The translations under genes and the position numbers were made by a program. DNA of 61,922 nucleotides, taken from contig NZ_BCTY01000017.1 of the NCBI RefSeq assembly GCF_001591005.1, positions 1 to 61,922 of the forward strand, in the 5' to 3' direction. How positions within the stretch are numbered: position 1 is the stretch's first letter; each line of letters starts with the position of its first letter. This document shows, in pieces, positions 16,355 to 24,587 of the stretch. The notes beneath the pieces are model-generated. The model did no database searches, was not told the origin of the DNA, and saw only the letters and a list, made by a program, of their open reading frames with translations. The DNA is from Sphingomonas sanguinis NBRC 13937. GTDB lineage: Bacteria > Pseudomonadota > Alphaproteobacteria > Sphingomonadales > Sphingomonadaceae.

Positions 16355-17266
16355 TCAGGCTTGCGCGAGCCGCTTTTCGCAGGCCTGCTTGACGATCTGC
16401 TGGAGCAGCTCGACGCGTTCGGCCAGCCATTCGAGTTCAGCCGGCGTCACCTTGTAATGCGGCGAATAGCGCGCGTTGACATAGGCCTGGCGGAGCAGCT
16501 CGAAGCAGCGCTGCGCGAACTTGGTGTCGCGAGGCCAGACGGCGATGAGCTCATGCACCAGCGGCTCGGCCTGGCTGCGCAGGAAGTTCAGCTTGTGCGA
16601 CTTCGGGCTGTAGAGCGTCAAGGTCAACAGCAGACAATGGTAATAGCGTTCGGTTGCCTGGTGGAGGGAAAACGCTGCTTCACTCCGCCAGTCCTGCGTA
16701 TCACCCTCAGCGCGCTGCAAATGGGAAGTACGAAGGGCGGCTTGAGCTTTAGGAAACCACTGTTCGAAATGCTTCCGAGCCTCAGTCAATGCGGCTTTTG
16801 GCTCAAGCGGCTGGGGCGTGACGAAGGGGTAGTCGTCAACCTCATACAGCGCGATGCCTTGGTCGATCGCGTCGATGAAGAAGGGGCGCCCCTGCGTCAG
16901 CTGGTTGTTCACATCGGCAAGGCTGTGGACGATGAAGCTGACCGGCGCCGATATGCGCTTCGAGATCGTCACTTCGCGCACAAACTGGTCGTCGGCCTTG
17001 GCCCAGAACTCGCCCGGCTCGGTCAGCCGCTCGTCGCTGACGACGACGAGAATGTCATAGTCCGACTGGTAGCCGCCGATCGGATCATCGACCCAATCAC
17101 CGCGTGCGTAGGAGCCGTAGAGGATGACCTTGAGGATGCGGCCCTGCCGGCGCCACTTCTGTGTTGACAGGGATGTTGCCTGCTCGAATTCGGCGAACAG
17201 CACTTCCACGATCCGATCGAGATCGCGGCGCTTCTTGTCCGGCAGATGAGCAACGTCGTCGCGCAT
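16355..17266 (-). CDS. Nucleotidyltransferase-HEPN fusion protein
   Basis: The 303-residue protein starts at ATG 17266. The N-terminal MNT domain shows VILYGSYARGDWVDD followed by SDYDILVVV, the GS...DxD pattern of pol-beta-type nucleotidyltransferases. The C-terminal half is HEPN-like (about 175-300), helical with WRSEAAFSLHQATERYYHCLLL and the RYSPHYKVT segment. Separate HEPN and MNT proteins often form toxin-antitoxin pairs in which the MNT adenylylates the HEPN RNase; here both lie in one chain, and I do not see an intact RxxxxH RNase motif. A regulatory or defence role on the mobile element is likely but unproven. Confidence 0.75.
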   Translation of the reverse strand: MRDDVAHLPDKKRRDLDRIVEVLFAEFEQATSLSTQKWRRQGRILKVILYGSYARGDWVDDPIGGYQSDYDILVVVSDERLTEPGEFWAKADDQFVREVTISKRISAPVSFIVHSLADVNNQLTQGRPFFIDAIDQGIALYEVDDYPFVTPQPLEPKAALTEARKHFEQWFPKAQAALRTSHLQRAEGDTQDWRSEAAFSLHQATERYYHCLLLTLTLYSPKSHKLNFLRSQAEPLVHELIAVWPRDTKFAQRCFELLRQAYVNARYSPHYKVTPAELEWLAERVELLQQIVKQACEKRLAQA

Positions 17267-17334
17267 GATGCTATTCCTAGCGAACCGTTTCGGGTGCGTA
17301 CATCCTTTGTACTCATGGAATGCCGGCGCTGGCC

Positions 17335-17544
17335 TCATGGCGGGGCATCATCCTCCGCTTCCATGAGGGCGATGAGGACCCGCACGATGACCTGCTCGAC
17401 GTCCTGCGCGGTGCAGCCATGGCGACGCGCCGCTTCGTCGTAATCCAAACCGTCGATCCGCACGCTGGCGAAGATCGCACGATCGCGAAGCGGCAGTGCG
17501 TTCCAGGCGCGCAAGCGCGCCTGGAATTGGTGATCGCACGTCAT
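17335..17544 (-). CDS. Small sigma-70 region-4-like protein
   Basis: The 69-residue protein resembles the region 4 helix-turn-helix of ECF sigma factors: LRAWNALPLRDRAIFASVRIDGLDYDEAARRHGC, then DVEQVIVRVLIALM. It has no region 2, so it is not a full sigma factor. Such mini proteins are frequent next to ArdC-like genes in sphingomonad mobile elements. Its start overlaps the end of the ArdC-like gene (17541-17544) on the same strand, so the two are co-translated. A transcriptional regulator is plausible. Confidence 0.7.
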   Translation of the reverse strand: MTCDHQFQARLRAWNALPLRDRAIFASVRIDGLDYDEAARRHGCTAQDVEQVIVRVLIALMEAEDDAPP

Positions 17545-18443
17545 GACGGCTGCCCCTCATGCCCCGCAAAGCCGAGCAGGTAGTCCGCCGCCTTGCTGGC
17601 AGCACTCGCGGCCCGGAAGATGGCCTTGTCGTCGTGGCGCAGCACCTCAAGCCACGACCCGATATAGTCGGCATGCCGCACCGTCGGTTTGATCGACAGC
17701 GACGCACAGGCAAAGGCACTCGCCATCTCGGCGACAAGCTCTTCACGGGCATAACTGGCGCTGCCGAATGCGCCGGTCTGATCGCGGTTCCAGCGCGTTG
17801 AATGCCCCGTCCAATGGCCGAGTTCGTGGAGCGCGGTGCGATACCAGTTGATCGGCTCATGAAAGGCCGCAACCGGTGGCACGGCGACATAGTCGGCGAT
17901 GGCATGGTAATAAGCCCGGTCGCCGCCGATCCGCACATCCGCGCCGCTGGCCTCGATGAGCACAGTAACTTCGGGCAGGATCTCGATCTCGGGACGAACC
18001 TCCGGCGCTTGCGTCAGCGCTTCGGGCAGACCTTCGCACTGGTCGATGTTGAAGACGGTGAAGCGCTTGAGGAACGCGATCGTACGCGCCTCCCGCTTGT
18101 CGTCACCTGTGCTGTCATCCTCGCCCTTCGGCGTGAAGCGATCGGCATAGCAGACGGTGGTCCCGTGCTCGCCCTTGCGGACATTGCCACCCGCCGCTTG
18201 GGCTTGGGCGTACGTCAGCCAGCGTTGTGAGCTGTACCCGCCTTCGATGACCTTGGCCCACAGGATGAGCACGTTAATTCCGGAATAACGCCGCCCGGTC
18301 ATGCCGTTTGCCGGCATGGTGCAGGCACAGGCCGCGCTGTCCCAAGGCTGCACCCAGGGCAGCCGCCCCTCCTCCAGCTCGGCAATCACACGCGCTGTCA
18401 CCTCGGCATAGAGGGTCTGACGTTGGTCGATGGTCCTGGACAT
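17541..18443 (-). CDS. ardC: ArdC-like antirestriction protein with zincin domain
   Basis: The 300-residue protein starts at ATG 18443 (MSRTIDQRQTLYAEVTARVI). The N-terminal domain (1-135) has the ArdC ssDNA-binding pattern LPWVQPWD, NGMTGRRYSGINVLILW, then WLTYAQAQAAGGNVRKGEHGTTVCYAD. The C-terminal zinc peptidase-like domain has HELGH (206-210) and E236 in EELVAEM. ArdC proteins protect incoming conjugative DNA from restriction in the recipient. It belongs to the transfer module and lies downstream of a long GC-rich leader. No catalytic residue is missing. Confidence 0.9.
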   Translation of the reverse strand: MSRTIDQRQTLYAEVTARVIAELEEGRLPWVQPWDSAACACTMPANGMTGRRYSGINVLILWAKVIEGGYSSQRWLTYAQAQAAGGNVRKGEHGTTVCYADRFTPKGEDDSTGDDKREARTIAFLKRFTVFNIDQCEGLPEALTQAPEVRPEIEILPEVTVLIEASGADVRIGGDRAYYHAIADYVAVPPVAAFHEPINWYRTALHELGHWTGHSTRWNRDQTGAFGSASYAREELVAEMASAFACASLSIKPTVRHADYIGSWLEVLRHDDKAIFRAASAASKAADYLLGFAGHEGQPS

Positions 18444-18923
18444 GATCCTCACTCCTTCCAAACCACCGCAGCCCGGCCGGAATGGCGGGGGTGGGCGGCA
18501 GGAGCGGACCGACAGTCCCGCCGAGAGGAGGCGGGCTGCACCCAACGGGCCGAAACGTACGTGGAGGACCGGCGCAGCCGGTTGCAGCACGCCGCGGCGG
18601 GACTACAGGGCCGTGACGCCCACCCCCGCCAGACGCGCCCGGCGCGTCACACCGGCGTGGGGGGCACCCCACGCTGTCCGCTGACGGTGCGGAGGCCGCA
18701 CCGTCACCCGTCAGGGATCGCAACCCGCATGGGCCGAGACGGCACGGCTCGGCGCCGCGCCAGCGGCGTAGAGCCCGGTCCTGCGGCATCGCAGGAGACG
18801 GCAGCACTCTGCTGTCTGGATGTCCCTCGAAAATGCCGTGAGGACCCTAGCGAGGCCCTACTGCCGATCAGGCAAAAGCAGGACCTTGGCGGTTCCCCAT
18901 CTCAGGAACTGCGAGGCAATGCC
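18444..18923. other. GC-rich gap between ardC-like and alpA-like genes
   Basis: Several overlapping long frames exist on both strands because of high GC, but none has a recognisable domain or a clear start. The segment is likely the divergent control region for ardC (minus) and the AlpA-like gene (plus). I see no tRNA or clear terminator. Confidence 0.4.
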
Positions 18924-19136
18924 ATGTCTACCAACCCCGACCGCATCCTGCGTTTGAAGGCCGTGCTCGACCAAACCGGGCTTTGCCGGTCCACCCTCTA
19001 CCGCAAGATGGCGAACGGCACCTTTCCAAAGTACGTCCAGCTCAGCACGCGCTGCGTGGGATGGCGCGCCTCGGCCGTCGATGATTGGCTGCGCAATCCG
19101 ATGTTCTACCACGTCGATGATCACCCTGACGGATGA
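18924..19136 (+). CDS. AlpA-family phage/mobile-element transcriptional regulator
   Basis: The 70-residue protein has the AlpA/MerR-like winged-helix signature: RILRLKAVLDQTGLCRSTLYRKMANGTFPKYVQLS, then GWRASAVDDWL. AlpA-type proteins activate integrase or excision genes in P4-like elements. I start at ATG 18924 (MSTNPDR); the frame is open upstream to 18423, but the homology fits only this part. It reads away from the ardC-like gene and sits 0.3 kb before the defence operon. Confidence 0.85.
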   Translation: MSTNPDRILRLKAVLDQTGLCRSTLYRKMANGTFPKYVQLSTRCVGWRASAVDDWLRNPMFYHVDDHPDG

Positions 19137-19446
19137 GCGCGTTCGCGACCCATCGCAGCGTTCCCACTCGATTCCGGAAGCGACCTGGGAATCCGCCGCC
19201 CGGAAGCGCTTGGATTTCGAAGATGCGTTGTCATCCCAAATGGCGTGATGTGGGACTTTCCGGTCATTCCCAGTCAGATCTTCTAACGACTGCTTTCGTC
19301 GAGACCGGACATTACAAGCCGATCGCACTGCGCCCAGATATCAGAATAGCCGATTTCCAACCGGGAGGCTGGTGAAGGTCAATAGCAGGCGTCTTATGGG
19401 ACTACACGCATACGGCTAGACAAAACAGCAACACAACGATATTGTT
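19137..19446. other. Gap with the likely promoter of the defence operon
   Basis: A frame at 19133-19375 has no recognisable domain and is probably spurious. Near the end, TAGACA (19417-19422) and TATTGT (19440-19445), spaced 17 bases apart, could be a promoter for the next operon. Confidence 0.4.
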
Positions 19447-19450
19447 GTGT
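19431..19450. promoter_or_regulatory. Palindromic operator at the start of the XRE-ImmA operon
   Basis: ACACAAC-GATATT-GTTGTGT is an exact 7-bp inverted repeat with a 6-base spacer. It overlaps the putative -10 box and ends two bases before ATG 19453. Such a site suits autorepression by the XRE-type regulator encoded second in the operon. Confidence 0.6.
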
Positions 19451-19452
19451 CC

Positions 19453-19920
19453 ATGATACCGACTCTGGTCGATCTTGGCTCTCCAGCTCCATGGCCCGTG
19501 CTTCCCCCCGGGATCCACGATGCGTCGATCGATGAGATCGAAACGCGCTTCGCAAACACAACCCATCGCCGCTGGCTATTCGAAGGATTCCGCCGCCTCG
19601 CGCAAGCGCTGGCCGATGCCGGCTGTTCGACACTCTACCTCGATGGCAGCTTCGTCACCGCCAAACCGCATCCCGGTGATTATGATGGCTGCTGGGATCA
19701 TCTCGGCGTCGATCTCGCCTTGCTCGACCCGGTCCTTTTGAGATTCGAAAACAAGCGCGCAGCGCAGAAGGCCAAATACCTTGGCGAGATGTTCATCGCC
19801 GGCTCGCCCGACGGGCTCGGGCATACCTTCCTCGATTTCTTCCAAGTCGAGAAATTTTCTGGCCTGCCCAAGGGCATTCTGCGCGTCTCGCTCGCGCCCC
19901 TGAAAGGAGCGACGCCATGA
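19453..19920 (+). CDS. DUF6932-like protein with a nucleotidyltransferase-like motif
   Basis: The 155-residue protein (ATG 19453; GTG 19447 is also in frame but lies in the palindrome) contains CSTLYLDGSFVTAKPHPGDYDGCWD. This resembles the GS-x-DxD active site of minimal nucleotidyltransferases. The rest is unassigned; the C-terminus has FLDFFQVEKFSGLPKGILRV. The stop overlaps the start of the XRE-ImmA gene (ATGA, 19917-19920). No Shine-Dalgarno is seen, and the likely transcription start is close to the ATG, so the message may be leaderless. It probably acts with the following genes, in a toxin-antitoxin or defence role. Confidence 0.65.
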   Translation: MIPTLVDLGSPAPWPVLPPGIHDASIDEIETRFANTTHRRWLFEGFRRLAQALADAGCSTLYLDGSFVTAKPHPGDYDGCWDHLGVDLALLDPVLLRFENKRAAQKAKYLGEMFIAGSPDGLGHTFLDFFQVEKFSGLPKGILRVSLAPLKGATP

Positions 19921-21182
19921 TCACCAATGAAAAGCAATATCGGTCGACGCGAGCGTTGATCGAAAAGCTGACCGCGAGCGCGTCCGCTTTGTCGGCTGAC
20001 CGAACCAACCTGCCGGCCATGCTGATCGAGGCCCAGCGTGCTGCCCTCAAGAGCCAGATCGACGAGCTCGAAGAGGACGCCAGCTTTTACGACAAGCTGC
20101 GCTCGGGGCAGATCAGTGCCTTCTCGGCCGAAAGCCTCCATGACCTGCCAGATATCCTCATCCAGGCGCGGATCGCGCGCGGGATGAGTCAGAAGGATCT
20201 TGGCACCTTTCTCGGGCTCAAGGAGCAGCAGATCCAGCGCTATGAAGCCGAGCGCTATCGGTCGGCCAGCCTCGACCGGCTAATCGAGATTGCTGACGCG
20301 CTGAGCGTGCGGATCAGCGAGCGCGCTGAATTGGTCGGCAATAATCAGCTGGAGGCCGTCACGCCCGAGGCTTGGCAAGCCTTTCCGATCGCCGAAATGT
20401 ATAAGCGTGGCTGGTTCGAGGATTTCTCGGGCACTATGGCACAGGCGCGCAAGGCGGCCGGCGAACTCGTCCCGGCCTTCCTGCGCGGGGCGCACGCCCA
20501 ATATGCGCCGATGGCCTTCCACCGGAAGTCCGTGCGGTCGAACGGTCAGGTGCATGAGGCGGCGATTGCTGCGTGGGAAGCCCGCATCCGAAGCGTTGCC
20601 GATCGCGATCCACCCGAAGCGACCTTTGATCGCAGTCGAATTTCCGATGCGTGGCTCGAAGGCCTGGTCAGGTTGAGCCTCGATCCCAATGGCCCCGCCG
20701 CGTCGGCAGACTATCTGCGCGCCGCCGGGATCTCGCTCATCGTGGAACGCCAGCTGCCAGGCACTCTGCTCGACGGCGCAGCGCTCTGCTCGCTCGATCG
20801 CCATGCGATCGTCGCGCTGACGCTGCGCCACGATCGGCTCGACAATTTCTGGTTCACCCTGCTGCACGAGATCGGTCATCTGAAACTGCATATCGGCGAG
20901 GGGGAGTTCGCCGCGATCTTCGACGACACCGACGCACCGGCCGGCGATCAGGTTGAACGCGATGCCGACCTGTTCGCGCAGGAGGTGCTCCTGTCGTCGG
21001 AAAAGTGGAAGCTCGGCGTATCGCGCTACACCCGAACCCAGAAAGCCGTCATGACCGACGCCAAGCGCTTCGGGGTCGGCCCGGCAATCATCGCCGGTCG
21101 TATCCGACGCGAAGCCGACGACTATACCTTGCTAAGAACGCTCGTCGGCAATGGCGAGGTTCGGCGCCAATTCGGGCTTTAG
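19917..21182 (+). CDS. XRE regulator fused to ImmA/IrrE-type metallopeptidase
   Basis: The 421-residue protein has a helical N-terminus (1-70) and a helix-turn-helix at about 78-132 (ILIQARIARGMSQKDLGTFL, then LKEQQIQRYE, then RLIEIADAL). The C-terminal zinc peptidase domain has HEIGH (H317, E318, H321) and a downstream ERDADLFAQEVLLS that supplies the third ligand. ImmA-type peptidases cleave cognate repressors; fused forms are often HigA-like antitoxins or switch proteins of mobile elements. It overlaps the upstream DUF6932-like gene and precedes the beta-family gene by 12 bases, so all three form one operon. Confidence 0.88.
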   Translation: MITNEKQYRSTRALIEKLTASASALSADRTNLPAMLIEAQRAALKSQIDELEEDASFYDKLRSGQISAFSAESLHDLPDILIQARIARGMSQKDLGTFLGLKEQQIQRYEAERYRSASLDRLIEIADALSVRISERAELVGNNQLEAVTPEAWQAFPIAEMYKRGWFEDFSGTMAQARKAAGELVPAFLRGAHAQYAPMAFHRKSVRSNGQVHEAAIAAWEARIRSVADRDPPEATFDRSRISDAWLEGLVRLSLDPNGPAASADYLRAAGISLIVERQLPGTLLDGAALCSLDRHAIVALTLRHDRLDNFWFTLLHEIGHLKLHIGEGEFAAIFDDTDAPAGDQVERDADLFAQEVLLSSEKWKLGVSRYTRTQKAVMTDAKRFGVGPAIIAGRIRREADDYTLLRTLVGNGEVRRQFGL

Positions 21183-21194
21183 GGAGAGCGAGAG

Positions 21195-22277
21195 ATGATC
21201 ATGCCGACCGATTATGTCCCGCTGCTCCGCTGGCGCATGGGCGAATATCAAGCGCTCGAAAAGCTCGATCCTGGTCTCAAGGCCGGGGTCGTGCCGCTGA
21301 TCGAGGTTTTGCCGCCCGATTACGACTTCGAGCTGCGCAAGCCGAAGAAGGAAATCGGCGAGCAACTCTCGCCATTCGCGAAACAACTCAAAAAGCGCTG
21401 GGGGGATGGTCCTGCGTTACTCGATGCGGGCCAACTGCCCGCCGCAACGCGGATGGACGACGGCCGTCATCCGCTCACTTTCCTGTTCGATGAAACCCGC
21501 GCGCAGGAAGCCGCACTGACGCCGGTCACCGCGCTCGACCGGGACGACGATTATCAGCAGGCCGTTTTCCTGATCGACGCCATCGACGGGCGCGGGGTGG
21601 CGCTGCGCTGCACGCTCGACGAGGCGCTCGATCCGGACTTCGACACTAATGTCGACACGCTGTTGACGCGCCTCGAGATCGAGGCCGACGCGCTCGACAT
21701 CCTTCTCGACCTGCAATGCCCGGCATATGATCCGCAGGATGGTCTGATCGCCGTCGTGACCGCAGCCTTGAGCGGTGCGACGATTTTAGGCGATGCGCGG
21801 AGCGTCACCGTCATCGCCACCTCCTTCCCGGACTCTCTGGCCGACCTCAAACAGGCGATCCAATTTCTCCCGCGCCGCGAATGGCTCCTTTACAAAGCCC
21901 TCGTCGCGCAGCTTCCCCAAGGCGTCCGCCGCCCTGGCTTTGGTGACTATGCCGTCGCGGCCGTCACCTTCGCCCAAGGTGACATGCGCTTTATGCGCGG
22001 GTCGCCTAACATTCGCTATGCTGTGGATGACGGTTGGCTGGTGGCAAAAGCGAAGCGGGACAAGGGTGGCAGCAATCAGGCCTATCCCGGCCTCTGTTCC
22101 TATCTGACGGCATCGGGCCGCTTTCTCGGCCCGACCTTTTCAGCTGGCAGCGCCTATATCGATGGCTGCCGGACCGGCAGCGAAAAACGTGGTAATCAGA
22201 CGACCTGGAAATGGGTCGCGACCAACCATCACATCACGAAAGTGGTGGACGATCTCGCCAGGCTGAACGGGCTTTGA
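21195..22277 (+). CDS. Beta family protein (T4-beta-like)
   Basis: The 360-residue protein fits the beta protein family found near toxin-antitoxin and sce7726 genes. It opens YVPLLRWRMGEYQALEKLD and PGLKAGVVPLIEVLPP, has DALDILLDLQ in the middle, and MRGSPNIRYAVDDGWLVAKAKRD and WKWVATNHHITKVVDDL near the end. The family's biochemical role is unknown. It is the third gene of the XRE-ImmA operon, with a GGGAGAGCGAGAG ribosome site before ATG 21195. Its last 44 bases overlap, tail to tail, the sce7726-like gene on the opposite strand. Confidence 0.78.
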   Translation: MIMPTDYVPLLRWRMGEYQALEKLDPGLKAGVVPLIEVLPPDYDFELRKPKKEIGEQLSPFAKQLKKRWGDGPALLDAGQLPAATRMDDGRHPLTFLFDETRAQEAALTPVTALDRDDDYQQAVFLIDAIDGRGVALRCTLDEALDPDFDTNVDTLLTRLEIEADALDILLDLQCPAYDPQDGLIAVVTAALSGATILGDARSVTVIATSFPDSLADLKQAIQFLPRREWLLYKALVAQLPQGVRRPGFGDYAVAAVTFAQGDMRFMRGSPNIRYAVDDGWLVAKAKRDKGGSNQAYPGLCSYLTASGRFLGPTFSAGSAYIDGCRTGSEKRGNQTTWKWVATNHHITKVVDDLARLNGL

Positions 22278-22830
22278 GGGTCTCGCGGACCTTATAAGCC
22301 AAGATGCGCTTCGGCAGCTCCGCGACAAGGCGTTGATACAGAGCCTCGCGAGGCGCGCGTAGATCGCGTTCCGCAACGCCGACACCGCGCAGGATCGTGA
22401 TCGCTTCGGGGCGCCAAAGCAGCCGAGCGAGCATCATTGAATCGACCATGCGGTTGACCCGTTCCTCCCGAATTCGGTGAAAGGTCACGCCGCTCCGCCG
22501 GCCGCGTTGCGCGACGACAACGCCCCACCAGTCAGGGATGATCGCGAGGGCGGCGTCGATATGGCGAGGTGCGGCGATCAGTGACGCCTTGTCGACGACC
22601 TCGCCATAGGCCGCAACCTGACGCGGCAGACGGTCCAGCGTGTCGGCGTCGGCCTTGATCTCGAGCCCGCGGATATGGCCGTTGATAACCGCGATATCGA
22701 CGCGACAGGCGCCATGATTGAGCCCGAGTTCGTCGATCACCAGCGTGTCGGGACAGGCCTGGGCATGAACGAGCAGACGGCCATAGGCTGCCTTGCGTAT
22801 ATCGATATCTCTCAGTGCCCCCGACGCCAT
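22234..22830 (-). CDS. sce7726 family protein, PD-(D/E)xK-like
   Basis: The 198-residue protein starts at ATG 22830 (MASGALRDIDIRKAAYGRLL). A GTG start 81 bases upstream is possible but adds no homology. The family core ELGLNHGACRVDIAVINGHIRGLEIKADADTLDRLPRQ is intact and has the D...ExK arrangement of PD-(D/E)xK nucleases (D in RVDIAV, E and K in LEIKAD). PDWWGVVVA follows later. Function is unknown; a nuclease-like effector partner of the beta protein is suggested by the association. It reads toward the beta-family gene and overlaps it by 44 bases. Confidence 0.82.
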   Translation of the reverse strand: MASGALRDIDIRKAAYGRLLVHAQACPDTLVIDELGLNHGACRVDIAVINGHIRGLEIKADADTLDRLPRQVAAYGEVVDKASLIAAPRHIDAALAIIPDWWGVVVAQRGRRSGVTFHRIREERVNRMVDSMMLARLLWRPEAITILRGVGVAERDLRAPREALYQRLVAELPKRILAYKVRETLKARSAWRDRPPLS

Positions 22831-23000
22831 ATGCGTCGAATAGCCTCCGATGTCCGATAAGCGCAAACGCTTTGCGATGGTCCCGCCCGTCTGCCGGGCG
22901 ACCCGAGTCACCCCGCTAGGCGGTCCGCAGGTAACCGATCGTATCGGCGGCAGGCGTTCCCGTGGTAAGGTGGAGCATCAACGGGGGATGACGGATAAGC

Positions 23001-24587
23001 GTGCGATTCTTTGTCGGATACCAGCAACCTGCCTACCAAGGCATGCCGACTTTCCAATTGATCAAGGACAATTGGAACGACTGGTTCAAATGGTACACGC
23101 TCTATGCGATCCGCGCGATCCAGCCCGATGGGTCGATCGTCGAGCTTGGAAGCGCAAAAATTGCGCGCCAGGGTATGACGGAAGACCAAGGCAGCACGGA
23201 ATTGCCGCCGGTCTTCGACGCGCTGGACGCGACCTACTTCTCGGTTGGCCAAGGCGAGAATTATTATGAGACGCTGATTTCGCTCGGCGAAGAGGTCCGC
23301 ACCGGCTTCCTGACGGCTATGCGCGACTGCGCGTTCACGCCAGCCATTCTCGATGTCAACGCCAACGAGCCTGTCCTCCACAATTCGCTATTGCGCGATA
23401 TCGAGATGTCGCGGGTTCGGGAGCGCTTCAACCGCCTCGCTCACGGCGAGGTCGCACTGTCGCCCTACAGCTTCGACTATCTGTTTCCGCCGGATCCACT
23501 CGCGCTGACACCGCCACCGATCCTCAGCTTCGCGGTCACGCCAAATTCGCTGCCGGCGACCAACATCCATGTGCTGATCGGCCGCAATGGCGTCGGTAAA
23601 ACCCGCTGTTTTGACTTCCTTGCCCGCGCCTTTCTCGGCATGCCGGCCGACGATCCGCAACAGCCCGTCGGGCAGCTGCGCAATCGCGTCGCGAATCCTT
23701 GGGGGCTTGATGACATCGATGAGGATTCCGGCTTTGCGGGCCTTGTCACGGTGTCTTTCAGCGCCTTTGATTCCACCGGCCCGCTGGGCGGCGCCAGCAG
23801 TGGCGAAAAACGATACGCCTATGTTGGTCTGGTCACGCACGAGGCCCTACAGACTGGCGCGCCGATCGCGATGCCGCCCGGCCCGCGCGTCAAGGACGGG
23901 CACGAACTCGCTCACGAATTTGCCAAGAGCATGCTCGCCTGCCGCGAGGGCGTCCGCCGCCGCCGCTGGGAAAACGCTCTGCGGACGCTGGAGGCAGATC
24001 CGTTGTTCGCCGAGGCCAATGTGTCCGCGCTCGCGGATTACCAGGGACCGGACCTCGAACAGCGCGCGCGCAGCCTGTTTCGGCGGATGAGCTCGGGCCA
24101 TGCGGTCGTGCTCCTCTCGATGACCCGCCTGGTCGAGTTGGTCGAAGAGAAATCGCTTGTCCTTATCGATGAGCCCGAGAGCCATCTCCACCCGCCTTTG
24201 CTTTCCGCGTTCGTGCGCGCGCTATCGGACCTGCTGATCAACCGCAACGGCGTCGCGATCATCGCCACTCATTCGCCGGTCGTGCTGCAGGAGGTTCCGC
24301 GGTCCTGCGCGTGGAAGCTGAGCCGCGTCGGTCGCGAAGCCCGCGCCGATCGCCCGGAGCATGAAACCTTTGGCGAGAATGCCGGCACGCTGACCCGCGA
24401 GGTTTTCGGACTCGAAGTGACGCAGACCGGCTTTCATAAGCTGATCGCCGATCAGGCAGAGGGCCGCACCTATGAACAGATATTGGCGCTGTTCGGCGGC
24501 CAGCTCGGTGCCGAGGGTCGGGCGCTGGCGCGAGCGCTCAGTCTCGTGCTGCCCGATCAGCTCCCGCCCCAGGGCGGCGGCGAATAG
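23001..24587 (+). CDS. AAA/SMC-like ATPase of an ATPase-HNH defence pair
   Basis: The 528-residue protein starts at GTG 23001 (MRFFVGYQQPAYQG). It has Walker A GRNGVGKT (194-201), a signature-like RMSSGHAVVLLS (362-373) and Walker B SLVLIDEPESHLHP (385-398), then IIATHSPVVLQEVP as the switch histidine. The N-terminal 190 residues are unassigned and may sense a target. It is followed without a gap (TAG-ATG) by an HNH nuclease gene. This pairing resembles Septu PtuA-PtuB, although the N-terminal domain is unusual and a distinct subtype is possible. Confidence 0.82.
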   Translation: MRFFVGYQQPAYQGMPTFQLIKDNWNDWFKWYTLYAIRAIQPDGSIVELGSAKIARQGMTEDQGSTELPPVFDALDATYFSVGQGENYYETLISLGEEVRTGFLTAMRDCAFTPAILDVNANEPVLHNSLLRDIEMSRVRERFNRLAHGEVALSPYSFDYLFPPDPLALTPPPILSFAVTPNSLPATNIHVLIGRNGVGKTRCFDFLARAFLGMPADDPQQPVGQLRNRVANPWGLDDIDEDSGFAGLVTVSFSAFDSTGPLGGASSGEKRYAYVGLVTHEALQTGAPIAMPPGPRVKDGHELAHEFAKSMLACREGVRRRRWENALRTLEADPLFAEANVSALADYQGPDLEQRARSLFRRMSSGHAVVLLSMTRLVELVEEKSLVLIDEPESHLHPPLLSAFVRALSDLLINRNGVAIIATHSPVVLQEVPRSCAWKLSRVGREARADRPEHETFGENAGTLTREVFGLEVTQTGFHKLIADQAEGRTYEQILALFGGQLGAEGRALARALSLVLPDQLPPQGGGE

